A DNA stretch of 64,000 bases. It comes from UBA10649 sp963842725. GTDB lineage: Bacteria; Actinomycetota; Actinomycetes; S36-B12. The position numbers and the translations under genes are program-made. Each line of letters starts with the position of its first letter. Positions within the stretch are counted from its first letter, which is position 1. The stretch lies in assembly GCA_963842725.1 (NCBI GenBank), contig CAWJHN010000004.1, forward strand, positions 310,001 through 374,000, in the 5' to 3' direction. The notes under the pieces were generated by a model that was given only the letters and a program-made list of their open reading frames with translations, did no database searches and was not told the origin of the DNA. Below are positions 45,381 to 52,329 of this stretch, piece after piece.

Positions 45381-46186
45381 GACAGGAAGCTCCGGATCGA
45401 GCGGCGCGGCGGGGCGGGTGCCGGCCGTGCGGGCGGCAGCAGGGTGTCGAGCAGGTCGTCGAGGAGGTCGGCCACCTCGCGCGAGCCGGGGGAGTTCCAG
45501 GAGTGGATGGGGCTGACGGCCCGCTGCGACTGCGGAAGCCCCGCGCAGTCCGGGAAGGGCGGGTCGAAGACGAGGGCGCCGTGCTCGGCGGCGAGGCGCT
45601 CCGCGTTCAGCGCGTGCTCGCGATCGTCGGGCCGGAACCGGTTGATGATGACGGCGGACGTGCGCAGGCCCGGATTGGTGGCGCGGGTGATGACGTCGAC
45701 CGCCTCGATGGCCTCCGCGGCCCCGTGGAGCGCGAAGTGGTTCGGTTCGGTGACGATCACGGCCTGGTCGGCGGCGCTCAGCGCGTTGCGCGTGAGCTCG
45801 CCCAGCGAGGGCGGGCAGTCGATCAGGACCAGGTCGTAGGCGCGCGGAGTGGTGGCCAGCGCGGTGCGCAGCCGCAGCGCGGAGTTGCGTCCCTGCGCGA
45901 GGTTGCGGTGCTCGAGGGCACGCTCGGACGGGATCACGCGGACGGCCTCGCCCCATCCACTGACGACGATCGCGTCAGCCGCGACTCCCGGCCGGGCGTC
46001 GGCCAGGACGTCGCTCGTGGTGAAGGCCGGATCGGTGACGTCCAGGGCCATGGTGGCATTTGCCTGTGGATCGAGGTCGATGACGAGGGTGCGCAGGTCA
46101 CGTGCCCAGCCCGCACTGGCGAGTCCTAGGGCGATCGTGCTCTTGCCCACGCCGCCCTTCATCGAGAGCACGGCGACGACGGTCAT
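45377..46186 (-). CDS. ParA/MinD-family ATPase (not linked to parB)
   Basis: A 269-residue deviant-Walker-A ATPase: LSMKGGVGKSTIALGLAS with the signature Lys, Walker A' LVLIDCPPSLG, and LVIDLDPQANATMAL. These proteins form ATP-dependent dimers on DNA or membranes and position cargo. The gene lies after a photolyase and a HAD phosphatase on one strand and before a small RHH-like protein, with no parB, parS cluster or replication gene in sight. It therefore looks like an orphan ParA system with a nonchromosomal cargo (inference). Confidence 0.88.
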   Translation of the reverse strand: MTVVAVLSMKGGVGKSTIALGLASAGWARDLRTLVIDLDPQANATMALDVTDPAFTTSDVLADARPGVAADAIVVSGWGEAVRVIPSERALEHRNLAQGRNSALRLRTALATTPRAYDLVLIDCPPSLGELTRNALSAADQAVIVTEPNHFALHGAAEAIEAVDVITRATNPGLRTSAVIINRFRPDDREHALNAERLAAEHGALVFDPPFPDCAGLPQSQRAVSPIHSWNSPGSREVADLLDDLLDTLLPPARPAPAPPRRSIRSFLS

Positions 46187-46191
46187 GCGCC

Positions 46192-46836
46192 TCAGTCTGT
46201 CAGGCCCTGCCGCAGCAGGTCGTGAAGAGCGCGCAGGTCGGCGATGCGCACGTCGCCGGCGTGGCCGTTCAGGGCGGCGGTCACCGCCCCCGAGGACTGC
46301 CCGGACGCCAGGCCGGCCGGTGCGTCCTCGATGACCAGGCACCGGGCTATCGGCACGCCGAGCTGCCGGGCGGCCAGGAGGTACGGCTCCGGATCGGGCT
46401 TTCCGCGCGTCACATGATCGCAGGAGACGAGTAGGGGCGGGCGGATCCGCGACGCGCCCAGGCGAGCATCCGCAAGCGGCGTGCCGGCGCTGGTGACGAC
46501 CGCCCACGGCACTCCGGCCGCGTCCAGCCACTCGAGCAGCTCGAGCGCCCCAGTGGTGGGCGCGACGCCGTCGAGGTCGTCGAGCTCGAGGGTCGCCTGG
46601 TCCTCGACGAGTGCCGAGATCACGTCGTCGCCGGCGTCGGGCAGTGACCGGCGGATGGTGTCCACGGCCGGTCGCCCGTGGAGGATCTCGAACCCGTCGG
46701 TCACGCCGTGGTCCACGGCCCACTGAGTCCAGATGCGCTCGGTGACGTCGATCGAGCTCACGATCGTGCCGTCCATGTCGAACAGTGCCGCCTGCAGGGT
46801 CCGGACCTCGCCGGCGTCGGTGGTGATCGTGATCAT
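46192..46836 (-). CDS. HAD-superfamily phosphatase
   Basis: A 214-residue HAD hydrolase of the beta-phosphoglucomutase/sugar-phosphatase subgroup. Motif I is ALFDMDGTIVSS, motif II VVTSAGTP, motif III the Lys of TRGKPDPEPYLLA, motif IV VIEDAPAGLASG. Substrates in this subgroup are small sugar or polyol phosphates. It starts 7 bp after the photolyase stop and ends 5 bp before parA, so all four genes form one operon. Confidence 0.88.
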   Translation of the reverse strand: MITITTDAGEVRTLQAALFDMDGTIVSSIDVTERIWTQWAVDHGVTDGFEILHGRPAVDTIRRSLPDAGDDVISALVEDQATLELDDLDGVAPTTGALELLEWLDAAGVPWAVVTSAGTPLADARLGASRIRPPLLVSCDHVTRGKPDPEPYLLAARQLGVPIARCLVIEDAPAGLASGQSSGAVTAALNGHAGDVRIADLRALHDLLRQGLTD

Positions 46837-46843
46837 GCGGCCA

Positions 46844-48208
46844 TCATGCCGTCGGCCGGGTCAGGGCGAAGTCCGCGAGGGCCACGTCGCGCTCCTCGGC
46901 GTGGTCGACGATCCGGTCGGGGTAGCCGAGGGCGGCTCCGTCCGGCGACTTCCACGGCTCGTGCGCCAGAGCGCCGGGGAGGTGCCGCAGCTCGGGGACG
47001 TAGCGGCGGACGTACTCGCCGTCCGGGTCGAACTTCAGCCCCTGGAGGACCGGGTTGAAGACGCGGTAGAACGGGGCAGCGTCGGTGCCGCACCCGGCCG
47101 TCCACTGCCAGCCGTGGGCGTTGCTGGCCAGGTCGCCGTCGCGCAGCCAGTGCATGAACTCGGCGGCTCCGCGCTGCCAGGGCAGGTGGAGGTCCTTGAC
47201 GAGGAAGCTGGCGACCACCATGCGCACGCGATTGTGCACCCAGCCCTGATCTCGGAGCTGCCGCATGCCGGCATCGACGAACGGGTAGCCCGTGCGGCCC
47301 AGGCGCCACGCCTCGAACTGGGCGTCGGCGGCGGGACCGTCCGTCCATCGCATGGCGTCGTCGAAGCGGGGGTTGAGCGACCGGCGTGCGCTGCTCGGCT
47401 CCTGATGCAGGACGTCGGCGTAGAACTCCCGCCAGCAGAGCTCCTTGCGGAACGTCTCGTCGTCCTCCCCGAGCTCGGCCAGCAGGGTGCGCGGATGGAT
47501 CTCACCGAACCGCAGGTGGTGGCTCAGGGCGCTCGTCCCGTCGACATCCGGCCGGTTGCGCTGGTCGGAGTAGGCGGCCAGGCCCGACGCCCGGAAGGCG
47601 TCCCAGCGATCCACAGCCGCCTTCTCTCCCGCAGGCGGGAGCGACAGATGGCCGACGTCCGGGATGGGCGGGGGCCCTTGGCAGTCCATCGGCATCCACC
47701 ACGGCGTGGTGTCCGGCGGTGGGCCCGCCGGAGCTCGCCAGCCGTGCCGCAGCCAGGCGCGGTAGAACGGCGTGAAGACGCGGTAGGGGGTGCCGTCGTC
47801 CTTCGTGATGCGGCCGGGAGCCACGGCGTAGGGCGAGCCGGTGCGGACGAGGGGGACGTCGCCGAGCGCCTGCTCGACAGCCGCGTCACGCGCCCGGCCG
47901 TACGGGGCGAAGTCGGCCGCGACGTGCACGGAGGTCGCACCGGCCGCCGTGACGACCTCGGGAAGCACGGTCCGGGGATCGCCGTGGCGGTAGAGCAGCT
48001 GGCCGTCCAGCTCGCCGTCGAGCGAGCGCACGGACGCCCCGAGGTAGGCCTGGCGCACCGGGCCGGACACGTCCCACAGGCTTGGGTCGACCACGAACAG
48101 GGGAACGACGAGGTCGTCTCCGTCCGCCCGCGCCGCGTCGACGGCGGCGAGGAGCGCGGGGTTGTCGCCGAGGCGAAGATCGCGACGGAACCACATGATG
48201 GTGGGCAC
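46844..48208 (-). CDS. phr: Deoxyribodipyrimidine photolyase (class I)
   Basis: A 454-residue light-driven DNA repair enzyme. The N-terminal antenna-binding domain starts MPTIMWFRRDLRLGDNPALL. The FAD/DNA domain contains KELCWREFYADVLHQEP, GRTGYPFVDAGMRQLRDQGW, HNRVRMVVASFLVKDL and DLASNAHGWQWTAGCGTDAA, all typical of class I CPD photolyases. Cryptochromes share the fold but the conserved repair-site residues and context favour repair. First gene of the phr-HAD-parA-partner operon. Confidence 0.93.
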   Translation of the reverse strand: MPTIMWFRRDLRLGDNPALLAAVDAARADGDDLVVPLFVVDPSLWDVSGPVRQAYLGASVRSLDGELDGQLLYRHGDPRTVLPEVVTAAGATSVHVAADFAPYGRARDAAVEQALGDVPLVRTGSPYAVAPGRITKDDGTPYRVFTPFYRAWLRHGWRAPAGPPPDTTPWWMPMDCQGPPPIPDVGHLSLPPAGEKAAVDRWDAFRASGLAAYSDQRNRPDVDGTSALSHHLRFGEIHPRTLLAELGEDDETFRKELCWREFYADVLHQEPSSARRSLNPRFDDAMRWTDGPAADAQFEAWRLGRTGYPFVDAGMRQLRDQGWVHNRVRMVVASFLVKDLHLPWQRGAAEFMHWLRDGDLASNAHGWQWTAGCGTDAAPFYRVFNPVLQGLKFDPDGEYVRRYVPELRHLPGALAHEPWKSPDGAALGYPDRIVDHAEERDVALADFALTRPTA

Positions 48209-48271
48209 GGGTCAAGGCTAGGCGGCGCGTTCGTCCCGTGCAGGTCGGGCGCCGTGCCCCACACTGGACGC

Positions 48272-49000
48272 ATGCTGCTCGCCGCGGTCTTCGGGGCGGT
48301 CGCGGCGTCCGCCCTCGTCATCGGCGCCGTCATCGCCTACGTGCTGCGGCCGTCCGTGCGGGTGACGGCCGTCGTCATGGCGATCGGCAGCGGGCTGCTC
48401 ATCGGCTCCGTTGCGTACGACCTGGTCGCGGAGGGTCGGGGCGTCCTGCCGGTCGCCGCCGTCGCGGCGTCGCTGCTGGCGGGCGCGTCGGCCTTCGTCC
48501 TAGGCAGCCACGTCATCGCGCGACGCGGCGGTGGCCATCGAAAGCGCCCGACCGGCGGGGCCGATCCGGCCAACCCGCTGGCGATCGTCCTGGGCAGTGC
48601 CCTCGACGGGATCCCGGAGTCCTTCGTGCTGGGACTCAGCGTGCTGCACGGCGGTGTCAGCGTGCCGCTGCTCGTCGGCATCGGGCTGTCCAACCTGCCG
48701 GAGGGCATGGCGGCGTCGAGCGGACTGCGCACCCAGGGCTGGCCCCTGGTCCGGGTGCTGCGCATGTGGGCACTCGTGGTCGTCACCAGCGCCGCCTCGG
48801 CAGCGCTCGGGCATCAGCTCCTGGCATCCGACGACGGGACGCTCACCGGCATCGTGCAGGACTTCGCCGCGGGCGCGCTGCTCGCCATGATCGCGGACAC
48901 GATGATGCCGGAGTCCTACGAGGTCGAGCGGGAGTGGACGGGCGGCCTGGTCGTTGCCGGATTCGCGCTGTCGCTGCTCATCGCCTCCGTGCTGGGGTGA
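48272..49000 (+). CDS. ZIP-family metal transporter
   Basis: A 242-residue protein with about eight hydrophobic segments. The transmembrane metal site motifs of ZIP proteins appear as SALDGIPESFVLGLS and LSNLPEGMAASSGL. The first usual His is replaced by Asp in DGIPES. The loop between helices 3 and 4 carries HVIARRGGGHRKRP. The gene precedes the IdeR/DtxR regulator on the same strand, with an iron-box-like site between. Zn, Fe or Mn are possible cargoes. CACACT 6 nt before ATG 48272 may be a weak -10. Confidence 0.82.
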   Translation: MLLAAVFGAVAASALVIGAVIAYVLRPSVRVTAVVMAIGSGLLIGSVAYDLVAEGRGVLPVAAVAASLLAGASAFVLGSHVIARRGGGHRKRPTGGADPANPLAIVLGSALDGIPESFVLGLSVLHGGVSVPLLVGIGLSNLPEGMAASSGLRTQGWPLVRVLRMWALVVVTSAASAALGHQLLASDDGTLTGIVQDFAAGALLAMIADTMMPESYEVEREWTGGLVVAGFALSLLIASVLG

Positions 49001-49025
49001 CCCACCGAGCACCCGGCCCATGTGT

Positions 49026-49047
49026 AAGGCTAGGCATACCTATCCTT
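49026..49047. promoter_or_regulatory. IdeR/DtxR iron-box-like palindrome
   Basis: AAGG-C-TAGG-CAT-A-CCTA-T-CCTT: 22 bp with near-complete dyad symmetry (three mismatched pairs), close to the DtxR/IdeR consensus core AGGTTAGSCTAACCT. It lies 36 bp before the regulator's GTG, suggesting autoregulation. Confidence 0.65.
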
Positions 49048-49082
49048 CGACCCATCCGTCCCTCGAACCATGGCAGGCATTC

Positions 49083-49775
49083 GTGAGCGAGCTGATCGAC
49101 ACCACGGAGATGTACCTGCGCACCATCTTCGAGCTCGAGGAGGAGGGCGTCGTGCCGATGCGCGCGCGCATCGCGGAACGACTGAGCCAGAGCGGGCCGA
49201 CCGTCTCCCAGACGGTCGCGCGCATGGAGCGCGATGGGCTCCTGATCGTGTCCGACGATCGGCATCTGGAGTTGACGCAGTCGGGGCGCGACACCGCGAC
49301 GCGCGTGATGCGAAAGCACCGGCTCGCCGAGTGCCTCCTGGTCGACGTGCTGGGCATGCCCTGGGAGGAGGTCCATGCCGAGGCCTGCCGCTGGGAGCAC
49401 GTCATCAGCGAGTCGGTCGAGCGGCGGCTGCTCACGGTGCTCGCCAACCCGACGGTCTCCCCCTACGGCAATCCCATCCCGGGCCTGGATGAGCTGATGC
49501 CGGGAGGCGAGCCCTCGGCCGACCCGTCGGTGAGCATGGCGCCACTGAGCCAGGTCGCCACCGACGAGGTCCGGCGGGTGATCGTCCGGCGGATCGCCGA
49601 GCCGTTGCAGGACGATGGCGAGGTCATGACCACCATGCGACGCGTGGGCGCCATGCCGGGCGCGTCGGTCAAGGTGCACCGGTCTCCGGGCGGCGTGACC
49701 ATCGGCAGCGCGGGGGAGTACACCGAGCTGGCGGAGCAGGTGGCGATGCACGTGCTCGTCGAGTCGGCTGGGTAG
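49083..49775 (+). CDS. ideR: IdeR/DtxR-family metal-dependent repressor
   Basis: A 230-residue regulator with all three DtxR parts. The winged helix is at about 1-70 (SELIDTTEMYLRTIFELEEE; recognition region SGPTVSQTVARMERDGL). The metal and dimer domain is at about 71-140 (MRKHRLAECLLVDVLGMPWE, then EACRWEHVISESVERR with Cys, His and Glu ligands). The C-terminal SH3-like domain ends near 230. The close match of HAEACRWEHV and SPYGNPIPGLDE points to the iron-responsive IdeR/DtxR branch rather than the shorter MntR. GTG 49083 is the first canonical start. Confidence 0.9.
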   Translation: MSELIDTTEMYLRTIFELEEEGVVPMRARIAERLSQSGPTVSQTVARMERDGLLIVSDDRHLELTQSGRDTATRVMRKHRLAECLLVDVLGMPWEEVHAEACRWEHVISESVERRLLTVLANPTVSPYGNPIPGLDELMPGGEPSADPSVSMAPLSQVATDEVRRVIVRRIAEPLQDDGEVMTTMRRVGAMPGASVKVHRSPGGVTIGSAGEYTELAEQVAMHVLVESAG

Positions 49776-49807
49776 CAGGCCTCGCCGACTCCAGTGGTCC
49801 CGCACCC

Positions 49808-49878
49808 CACGCGTCGACCTTGAGGTTGGCGGCGATCCGCTCCGCGGATTTCGCCGCCAACCTCAAGGTCGACGCGTG
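49808..49878. repeat. 61-bp palindromic repeat, left copy (with terminator-like extension)
   Basis: The core 49813-49873 is identical, base for base, to 63133-63193. It has 23-bp perfect arms (GTCGACCTTGAGGTTGGCGG start) enclosing a second 5-bp stem (TCCGC/GCGGA) with a 2-nt bulge. Here five flanking bases on each side also pair, giving a 28-bp outer stem. It lies between convergent ideR and hypE, 5 bp from the hypE stop, where a bidirectional terminator is expected. No T-run follows. Confidence 0.9.
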
Positions 49879-49882
49879 CGGA

Positions 49883-50968
49883 TCAGCAGATGCGTGGGAG
49901 CTGTTCGGCGAGCGGCAGGTCGACGACCCGCGTGCCGCCGATCCCGGTGCGTGCCACGACGACACCCGGGTGCTCGTGGACCACCTGCCCGATGAGCGTC
50001 GCCCCGCTGCCAAGTGGGTGCGCACGCATCGTCGCGAGGGCCGACTCGGCGTCGTCCGCCGCCACGAAGGCCACGAGCCGGCCCTCGTTCGCCACGTACA
50101 GCGGGTCGAGTCCGAGGAAGCCGCAGGCGGCCCGTACGTCGTCGGGCACCGGGACGTCGCGTTCCACGATCCGGATGCCGACGCCGGACGCGTGGGCGAT
50201 CTCATTGAGGGTCGCGGCCACGCCGCCGCGCGTCGGGTCGCGCATCATGTGGATGCCGGCCCCGGAGTCGAGCAGGGCCGCGACCAGTCCGTTGAGGGGC
50301 GCGCTGTCCGTGACGATGTCGGAGCCGAACTCCAGGCCCTCGCGGACGCTCATGACGGCGATGCCGTGCATTCCGATCGCGCCGGACACGATCACCGCAT
50401 CTCCGGGTCGGACGCGGTGCGGTCCGAGGTCGAGACCCGCCGGCATGAGCCCGATCCCGGCGGTGTTGATGTAGACGCCGTCGCCGTGACCGGAGTCGAC
50501 GACCTTCGTGTCGCCCGTGACGATGGACACGCCCGCGACCCGGGCCGCTGCGCCCATCGTCTCGGCGATGAGCCCGAGTTCGTCGAGGGCCAGCCCCTCC
50601 TCGAGGACGAAGCCGACCGACAGCGCGATCGGGCGTGCGCCCGTCATGGCCACGTCGTTGACCGTTCCGTTGACCGCGAGGTCCCCTATGTTGCCGCCGG
50701 GGAAGAACCTCGGCCGCACGACGTAGGAGTCGGTGCTGAACGAGAGTCGCGCCCCACCGATGTCGAGCACCGCCGCATCACCGAGCTGCTGCAGGGTCGA
50801 GCTGAGGGTCGTGCCGGCGAACGCCGGCATGAACAGGTGCTCGACGAGCTCGGCCGACAGCCGACCGCCGCCGCCGTGGCCCATGATGATGCTCGGGTGG
50901 TCGCGGAGGGGCAGCGGGCACGACCAGTTCTCGAGATCGGGGTGGTTCGGCCGGGTGGCGTCGCTCAC
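49883..50968 (-). CDS. hypE: Hydrogenase maturation protein HypE
   Basis: A 361-residue AIR-synthase-like enzyme that dehydrates a carbamoyl group on its C-terminal Cys to a thiocyanate, the source of the CN ligands. The C-terminus PRIC carries the essential Cys. ATP-site motifs are MGHGGGGRLSAELVEHLF, DSYVVRPRFFPGGNIGDLA, and HMMRDPTRGGVAATLNE. GTG 50968 overlaps the hypD stop (GTGA). It is the last gene of the operon and is followed at once by the palindromic repeat. Confidence 0.96.
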   Translation of the reverse strand: MSDATRPNHPDLENWSCPLPLRDHPSIIMGHGGGGRLSAELVEHLFMPAFAGTTLSSTLQQLGDAAVLDIGGARLSFSTDSYVVRPRFFPGGNIGDLAVNGTVNDVAMTGARPIALSVGFVLEEGLALDELGLIAETMGAAARVAGVSIVTGDTKVVDSGHGDGVYINTAGIGLMPAGLDLGPHRVRPGDAVIVSGAIGMHGIAVMSVREGLEFGSDIVTDSAPLNGLVAALLDSGAGIHMMRDPTRGGVAATLNEIAHASGVGIRIVERDVPVPDDVRAACGFLGLDPLYVANEGRLVAFVAADDAESALATMRAHPLGSGATLIGQVVHEHPGVVVARTGIGGTRVVDLPLAEQLPRIC

Positions 50969-52068
50969 GCGGTCACCGGGGCGTCGATCCGGCGGAACTG
51001 GTAGTAGGCGGCGCAGGCGCCCTCGCTGGAGACCATGGGGGCGCCGAGCGGCCGCCGGGGAGTGCACTCCGTGCCGAATGCGCCGCACTGGTGGGGTGTG
51101 ATCAGGCCCTGCAGGACCTCCCCGCTGCGGCACAGCGGGGACTCCTCTGCGTGGATGTCCGTCACCTCGAAGCGCACCTCCGCGTCGAAATCCGCATAGG
51201 CGTCGCTGAGGCGCCACCCGGAGGCGGGGATGGTTCCGATGCCCCTCCAGGCGCGGTCGCAGGTGGTGAAGACATCGCGGACGACCTGCTGGGCTGCGAG
51301 GTTGCCCTCCGCGGTCACGGCTCGCGGGTAGGCGTTCTCCAGTTCGGCGCGACCATCCTCGAGCTGAGCCAGGACGCGGCGGATCCCCTCGAGCACGTCC
51401 AGCGGCTCGAAGCCGGTGACGACGATCGGCACCCCGTACTCCTCGACGAGCGGCGTGTACTCGCCCATGCCCATGACCGTGCAGACGTGACCCGCGGCCA
51501 GGAAGCCCTGCACTCGTCGGTGCGGGGAGTCCATGATCGCCCGGATAGCCGGCGGCACCAGCACGTGCGAGACGAGCAGCGAGAAGTTGGCCAGGCCCTG
51601 CTCCTTGGCCATGCGAACCGTCATGGCGTTGGCGGGGGCGGTCGTCTCGAAGCCGATGCCGAAGAAGACGACCTGCCGGTCCGGGTTCGCCTGGGCCAGC
51701 TTCACCGCGTCGAGAGGGGAGTAGACGATGCGGACGTCGCCTCCCTCGCTCTTGATGCGGAACAGGTCGGTCGCGGAGCCGGGAACCCGGATCATGTCGC
51801 CGAAGGAGCAGAAGATGACGTCCGGGCGTGCCGCGATGGCCAGCGCCCGGTCGATCGTCTCGAGGGGGGTCACGCACACCGGGCAGCCGGGGCCGTGGAT
51901 CAGCTCGACGCCATCAGGCAGCAACTGGTCGATGCCGTTGCGGATGATGGTGTGGGTCTGCCCGCCGCAGACCTCCATGATCGCCCACGGTCGGGTGACG
52001 GTCCGCCGGATCTCGTCCAGAAGGGCGGCGGCGAGGTCCGGGTCGGAGAACTCGTCGAGGTACTTCAT
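50965..52068 (-). CDS. hypD: Hydrogenase maturation protein HypD
   Basis: A 367-residue Fe-S scaffold protein on which the Fe(CN)2CO unit is built with HypC. Conserved Cys motifs are MEVCGGQTHTIIRNGI and HGPGCPVCVTP; FGIGFETTAPANAM is present; the C-terminal [4Fe-4S] ligands appear in SPLCRSGEVLQG, HQCGAFGTECTP and SSEGACAAYY. It overlaps hypC by 4 bp and hypE by 4 bp, so the three are translated in series. Confidence 0.97.
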   Translation of the reverse strand: MKYLDEFSDPDLAAALLDEIRRTVTRPWAIMEVCGGQTHTIIRNGIDQLLPDGVELIHGPGCPVCVTPLETIDRALAIAARPDVIFCSFGDMIRVPGSATDLFRIKSEGGDVRIVYSPLDAVKLAQANPDRQVVFFGIGFETTAPANAMTVRMAKEQGLANFSLLVSHVLVPPAIRAIMDSPHRRVQGFLAAGHVCTVMGMGEYTPLVEEYGVPIVVTGFEPLDVLEGIRRVLAQLEDGRAELENAYPRAVTAEGNLAAQQVVRDVFTTCDRAWRGIGTIPASGWRLSDAYADFDAEVRFEVTDIHAEESPLCRSGEVLQGLITPHQCGAFGTECTPRRPLGAPMVSSEGACAAYYQFRRIDAPVTA

Positions 52069-52325
52069 CGGGTGTCGACGATCACACCGAGTTCGTCGTC
52101 GAGGAGGCCGATGCTGCGGAAGAGCTCCAGGGTCTCCAGGGCCGACGCCTCATCGAGCTTGGTGAGCGCGAATCCCACATGCACGATCGTGTAGTCGCCG
52201 ACCGTGACGTCGGGCACATACGCCAGGCAGACCTCCTTGCGGACGCCGCCGAAGTCGACCGTCGCCATGCGCGTGCCGCCGGCCTCCCAGACCTGCTCGA
52301 CCTTGCCCGGCACTCCCAGACACAT
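52065..52325 (-). CDS. hypC: Hydrogenase maturation chaperone HypC
   Basis: An 86-residue protein beginning MCLGVPGKVEQV. The N-terminal Cys after Met is the residue that carries the Fe(CN)2CO unit between HypD and the large subunit. The C-terminal region (VGDYTIVHVGFALTKLDEA) is typical. ATG 52325 is certain because Cys2 must be at the N-terminus. It begins 4 bp after the hypF stop. Confidence 0.96.
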   Translation of the reverse strand: MCLGVPGKVEQVWEAGGTRMATVDFGGVRKEVCLAYVPDVTVGDYTIVHVGFALTKLDEASALETLELFRSIGLLDDELGVIVDTR

Positions 52326-52329
52326 GTCC

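Noticed and set aside
49669..50205. Short ORFs sharing the peptide LRLAAKSAERIAANLKVD here and at 63121-63321
   Set aside because: The shared peptide comes from translating the identical 61-bp palindrome. It is a DNA repeat, not a protein family.
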